Positions 60,001-64,000 of a stretch of 64,000 bases of DNA are shown here, piece by piece (the stretch's first letter is position 1; every line of letters begins with the position of its first letter). This DNA comes from Symsagittifera roscoffensis (taxonomy: Eukaryota > Xenacoelomorpha > Acoela > Convolutidae): contig NW_026970824.1 of the NCBI RefSeq assembly GCF_963678635.1, positions 1-64,000 of the forward strand, written 5' to 3'. The notes under the pieces were generated by a model that was not told where the DNA came from, ran no database searches, and saw only the letters and a program-made list of their open reading frames with translations. The translations under genes were made by a program, and so were the position numbers.

Positions 60001-61244
60001 TTTTGATCAAAAGCCCCTTTTTTTGAGAGGCAAAAGCGTAATCATGGAAAAACATTCGAAGATCAGATTTATTTAGTTTGTTAAACTCAAAATTTAATTT
60101 GTTCAGCAGAGGGTTATTAAATGACAATTGCTGATAGCGCTTCCATATTTTGAATAGGAAGCTCTAGCCAAAACCAATTTGAACTTATTTGCACGATACT
60201 GAGAACAATTGACCAGATTGTAGTATCAAATTAAAAAGTTATTCAATTGTATATTTTTTTAATGGAAAAAGCAAAAAATTTGGATGCTCAAATTATAACC
60301 CCGAAATCAAAGCAAATTTGGAGTTTCTATCCATAACTTGTCTTAGTTTTTTTCAGTCTTACCCGATTGAATCTGCTCTAATTTGAATAACAGCTGTCCA
60401 TAAAAGTCGCAAATAAGTTTTCAACTGCTTTATTCGAAGATCACTCTGTTTTGTCGTATATATTGGCACACAAATAACAGTTTTCCCCACTTTTTAGGTC
60501 CGCTTTGATGAACTTTTTCAAAGAGTCTGTTAGCACAATAAAGTTGATAAAAAGTGCAAAATATTTTCTAGAAGCCTAAAAAAATGTTTTTTTTTCTATT
60601 TTTATAAAAACTGATACATACATTTTTTAGAAATGGCTGCAGCAAACTTAATGGGAATTTTTGGCTTTCATCAGAGTTCTCGTTTTTCAAGATCTTTAGC
60701 AACTTCAACTTATTAGCTCTATCAATCTTTCCATAAAATCAAAGCTTTGTCTTAGATTTTAGACGGTTTTTCAGTCTCCTGTTGACAAAATGGAAATGTC
60801 GAAATTTTCAAGCCAATTGAATTATTTTAGAGTTTTCAGTGTTTCGTAACTTTTCTTTGTTTTTACCTTCATTTGGCTGAAAGTAATTTTTCATTCTTAT
60901 TTTGTTCAATTTCATCATTACATTTTACCTAAATAGAGATGATGGCCGCCGCACTTCACGAAATTTCCTTTCTTCGAGATTCAGCAATAAAACATGCATT
61001 TTTGAAGGAAATCGTTCTTCGCAGCAAACAGTTAATGTACGCTGCCAAAATCTTGTGCTTTCCTATCCACCAAAAAGTTTGGTTGCATTAGGTTCAATTG
61101 GTTGCATATAACAGGTATATAACGTTGTTTTACATGTAAACAAGCCAATACACCCAAACTTTAGAAGGGAAAATATGCACCGACCAAAACTTAATTCCAT
61201 TCCCGTTTCCATAAAATGGCTAGAAAATTAACAATTTTAACCCC
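57097..61244. other. Distal right arm of the palindrome, no genes
   Basis: Inverted relative of 43.2-46.7 kb; 57.7-59.0 kb is TATGTATG-rich. About 800 bp (60435-61235) have no counterpart in the left arm. Near 61216-61247 a GGCTAGAAAA...TTTTAACCCCCC motif repeats the left terminus in direct orientation, just inside the right terminal repeat. Confidence 0.6.
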
Positions 61245-61363
61245 CCTTAAAACATGTGTGCACAAAAAAGTAGGAGCTTTAACCCCTTTGGCAGTTAAAA
61301 GTGGTCAGTGCAACGGCACACCGAAAAAAGGGGGGTTAAAAGTGGTCATTTTTCTACACTACT
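61245..61363. repeat. Right terminal inverted repeat of the palindromic element
   Basis: Inverted match to 43066-43195, ending GGGGGGTTAAAAGTGGTCAT and CTACACTACT. It is itself bounded by CCCCCC and GGGGGG runs (about 61240 and 61330), giving a small nested inverted repeat. Confidence 0.88.
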
Positions 61364-64000
61364 TGAATCCTTGATTAGTTGATTGAGTGACTGGTTGATT
61401 GAAGAATCATTTATCTGACTGGTTGGTTGTCTGATTGTGGATAGAATGATTGTAAGGTTGATTGGTTATTCAGTTGACTGGTCGATTGAATAAGTAGCTG
61501 CTTCCGTGACTATTTGATTGATTGGTTGATTTATTGGTCGTTTCATCGATTGGTTGATTGACTGATGGAAAGATTTATTGTTTGATTGCTTGATTGGTTG
61601 ATTGATTGGTTGGTTTTTTGGTTGATTGGCTGTCTTAGTGATTAATTAGTTGAATGTTTGGTTGTTTGATTGATGGTTGAAAAATTGTTCGGTTGATTTG
61701 TCGAGATTGATTGATTAGCTGAATCTTTGATTATTTGATTGATTGACTGATTGATTGAAGAATAATTTAACTGACTGGTTGATTAACTGATTGTGGGTAG
61801 ATTGGTTGTATGGTTGATAGGTTATTCAGTTGATTGGTAACTTGGATGAGTATCTGCTTCCGTGACTATTTGATCGAATGGTTGATTTGTTGGTCGTTTC
61901 ATTGATTGGTTGATTGACTGACGGAAGGATTGATTGTTTGATTGCTTGATTGCTTGATTGATTGATTGATTGCTTGATTGATTGATTGATTGATTGATTC
62001 ATTGATTGATTGATTGATTGATTGTTTGTATGATTGATTGACAGTTCGATTGGTTGGTCCATTGATTGATTAGGTTGTTCCTTGGTTATTTGGTTGATTG
62101 ATTGACTGATTGATTAAATGGTTGAGTGATTATTTGGTTGGTCGTTCAGTTAGATGATTAGCTGCTACCGTGATTATTTGATTGATTGATTGATTTTTTT
62201 TCTGATGGGCCAATTAACTGATTGGTTGACTGTCCGATTGCTGACTAGTTGACTGATTAATTCCTTGATTGATTTTATGATTGATTGACTTTTAGATTGG
62301 TTGGTCCATTACATGATTAGCTGTTTCCTGAATTTTCGATTGATTGATTAATTGATTGATTGATTGGTTGTTGATCAAGTGACAGATTAATTAGCTGATT
62401 CCTTGGTTGATTACTTGATTTACAGTTTAATGTTTCGGTTGTATATTTACTGAATGACATGGTGGATGATATGATGTGAAACAATGGATTGGTGATTTGA
62501 TTGTTTGAATGATTTGTGTTCGCTTATTTCAATGATTTTTTGACAAGAAGATTGATTGATAAAATGTTTGATTGATTGATTGTATGATGGTTTGATTATT
62601 AAGTTGATTGCCCGGTTAAATGATTAGCTGCTTCCTTGAATATTTGATTGATTGATTATTTGGTTTTTTGATTATTTGATTGATTGACTGGTTGATTGGT
62701 TGATCGACTGGTTGATTGATTGATTGTTTGATTGCTTGATTGATTAATTGATTCATTGATTGATTGATTGATTTTATGGTTTTTTGACTATTCGATTGAT
62801 TGGTCAATAAATGAATGATTAGCTGGTTACTTGATTATTTGATTGATTGATTCATTAATTGATTGATTGATGGATCGACCGGTCGATTGAGTGACTGATT
62901 ATTGATTAACTAAGAGATAAATAAGCTGATTACTTGATTGTTTGATTGCTTGGTTGATTAGTTGAATTACAGTTAAATGTCTAGGTTGAAAGTTTCTTTA
63001 ATCAATTAAATGATCGGTTGGTTGATTAATTGATTGCTTGATTGATTTTTTAATCGCATAACTCAATGATTGTTTAACAAAGAGATTGATTGTTCGATTA
63101 GCTGCTTGATTGATTGATCGATTGATTGATTTACTGTATGGTTGATTGGTTCTACGGCTGATTATTCCTTTGAACAATTAGTTGAAATCTATTTGTTCGA
63201 TTGATTGGTTGACTTATTGGTCGTTTGATTGCTTGGTTGATTCTTTGAATTACAATTAAATGTCTCTTTTGGTTGTTTGTTTAATCATTTATAGGATCGG
63301 TTGGTTAGTTAAGTGTTGCTTGATTGAATTGTTGGTTGCCTAATTCAATGATGGTTTCACAAGTAGAATGGTTGATAGATTAGTTGCTTTATTGATTGAT
63401 TTTTTGATTGATTGTGTTGTTGATTGATTATCCGTTTGATTGGTCGTTTTAATGGTTAGCTGCTTACTTGATTATTTTATTGATTGATTGATTGATTGAT
63501 CGCCTGGTTGATTGCAAGAATTACAGTTAAAAGTCTCGTTTGACTGTTTGTTTATGAAAGACAAATTAGCTGATTGCTTGATTGTTTGATCGCTTGGTTG
63601 GTTACTTGAATTACTGTTAAATGTCTCGGTTGATTGTTTGTTGAATCAATTAAAGGGCTGGTTGGTTAGTTAATTGATTGCTTGGTTTATTTTTGGTCAC
63701 TCAATTCAATGATTTTTTGACAAAAGATTGGTTGATTGTTTTGTTGCTTCATCGACATTGATTGTTTGATTTATGGTATCGTTGATTGATTATTTGGCTG
63801 ATTGACCGTTTGGATGATTAGCTGTTCCATGAATATTTGATTGGTTGATTTGTTGGTCGTTTCATTGACTGGTTGATTGAATGATTGAAGGATCGATTAA
63901 CTGTTGGTTGATATTTGATTGCATGACGGGGTGATTGATTGATTGATTGTATGGTTGATTGAAAATTCGATTGATATGTCAATTGAATGATTAGCTGGTT
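61364..64000. repeat. Degenerate TTGA satellite, block 3
   Basis: Begins with the duplicated TGAATC and continues the satellite interrupted at 43065, up to the window edge. TTGA runs are purest near 61940-62040. A motif with TTACAGTTAAATGTCTCGGTTG recurs (about 62409, 62968, 63245, 63530 and 63610), a higher-order unit not prominent in blocks 1 and 2. No genes. Confidence 0.92.

Larger units (their letters stand above)
43066..61363. mobile_element. 18.3-kb near-palindromic element with terminal inverted repeats, noncoding
   Basis: Ends AGTAGTATAG...CTACACTACT with terminal inverted repeats of ~120 bp and a 6-bp target duplication. The interior is also inverted. 43500-43730 pairs with ~59930-60130, 47170-47500 with ~52550-52850 and again ~56260-56570, 48670-48910 with 51349-51600, and CATA-rich 44.6-46.0 kb with TATG-rich 57.7-59.0 kb. 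The arms are diverged (substitutions and indels), so this is not an assembly mirror. No frame exceeds about 120 codons and none resembles a transposase, polymerase or integrase. Six-bp duplication, AG termini and size match Polinton/Maverick elements; Foldback-type elements are the other comparison. It would be mobilised in trans. Confidence 0.8.

Noticed and set aside
43488-60127. Genes in the palindromic element (frames up to 120 codons)
   Set aside because: Short, AT-rich, frame-broken between inverted copies, with no recognisable domain. Shared residues reflect shared DNA.

Overview
The window is repeat DNA from a eukaryote, most likely an invertebrate animal: AT-rich, without bacterial-type genes, and built of a degenerate TTGA satellite into which two giant mobile elements are inserted. 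I see no convincing host gene, tRNA or rRNA. The species cannot be named from the sequence.

Layout, left to right. (1) 1-10458: part of a giant LTR retroelement on the minus strand (copy A). It enters from outside the window and ends at an LTR (10049-10458). (2) 10459-14851: TTGA satellite. (3) 14852-33761: a complete 18.9-kb copy of the same element (copy B), minus strand, with 410-bp LTRs starting TG and ending CA, identical by eye, and a 4-bp target duplication AATG. (4) 33762-43065: more satellite. Its first 3.4 kb repeats the satellite after copy A, so A and B belong to a 23.3-kb tandem duplication. (5) 43066-61363: an 18.3-kb near-palindromic element with terminal inverted repeats of about 120 bp starting AGTAG, flanked by the 6-bp duplication TGAATC and without coding capacity. 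(6) 61364-64000: satellite again.

The retroelement is the gene-bearing part. In its own 5'-to-3' order (right to left) it has: LTR; a primer-binding-site candidate; a 1.2-kb leader with repeats, hairpins and a 77-codon ORF; a basic 155-aa protein; a 338-aa protein; a 2366-aa Gag-Pol (capsid, CCHC knuckle, protease, reverse transcriptase, RNase H, integrase: Ty3/gypsy order); two small overlapping membrane proteins; a 377-codon frame with no ATG; a 699-aa envelope-like glycoprotein; an in-frame extension of it behind one TAG, carrying membrane segments; a 601-aa protein of unknown function; 1.6 kb of structured 3' DNA; LTR. Neighbouring 3' frames overlap by a few bases (ATGA twice, 13 nt once). 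The 338-aa frame is in phase with Gag-Pol behind a single TAA, and the glycoprotein is in phase with its membrane extension behind a single TAG. This looks like an env-bearing, virus-like Metaviridae element with an unusual set of accessory genes. The glycoprotein core recalls chuvirus-type glycoproteins, an unverified recollection.

The palindromic element has two roughly 7-kb diverged inverted arms around a 28-bp-stem hairpin. One side has been duplicated (3.4-3.7 kb), which also duplicates the hairpin. The 6-bp duplication and AG...CT ends match Polinton/Maverick conventions, but no polymerase or integrase gene is visible, so it would be a non-autonomous or wholly different element.
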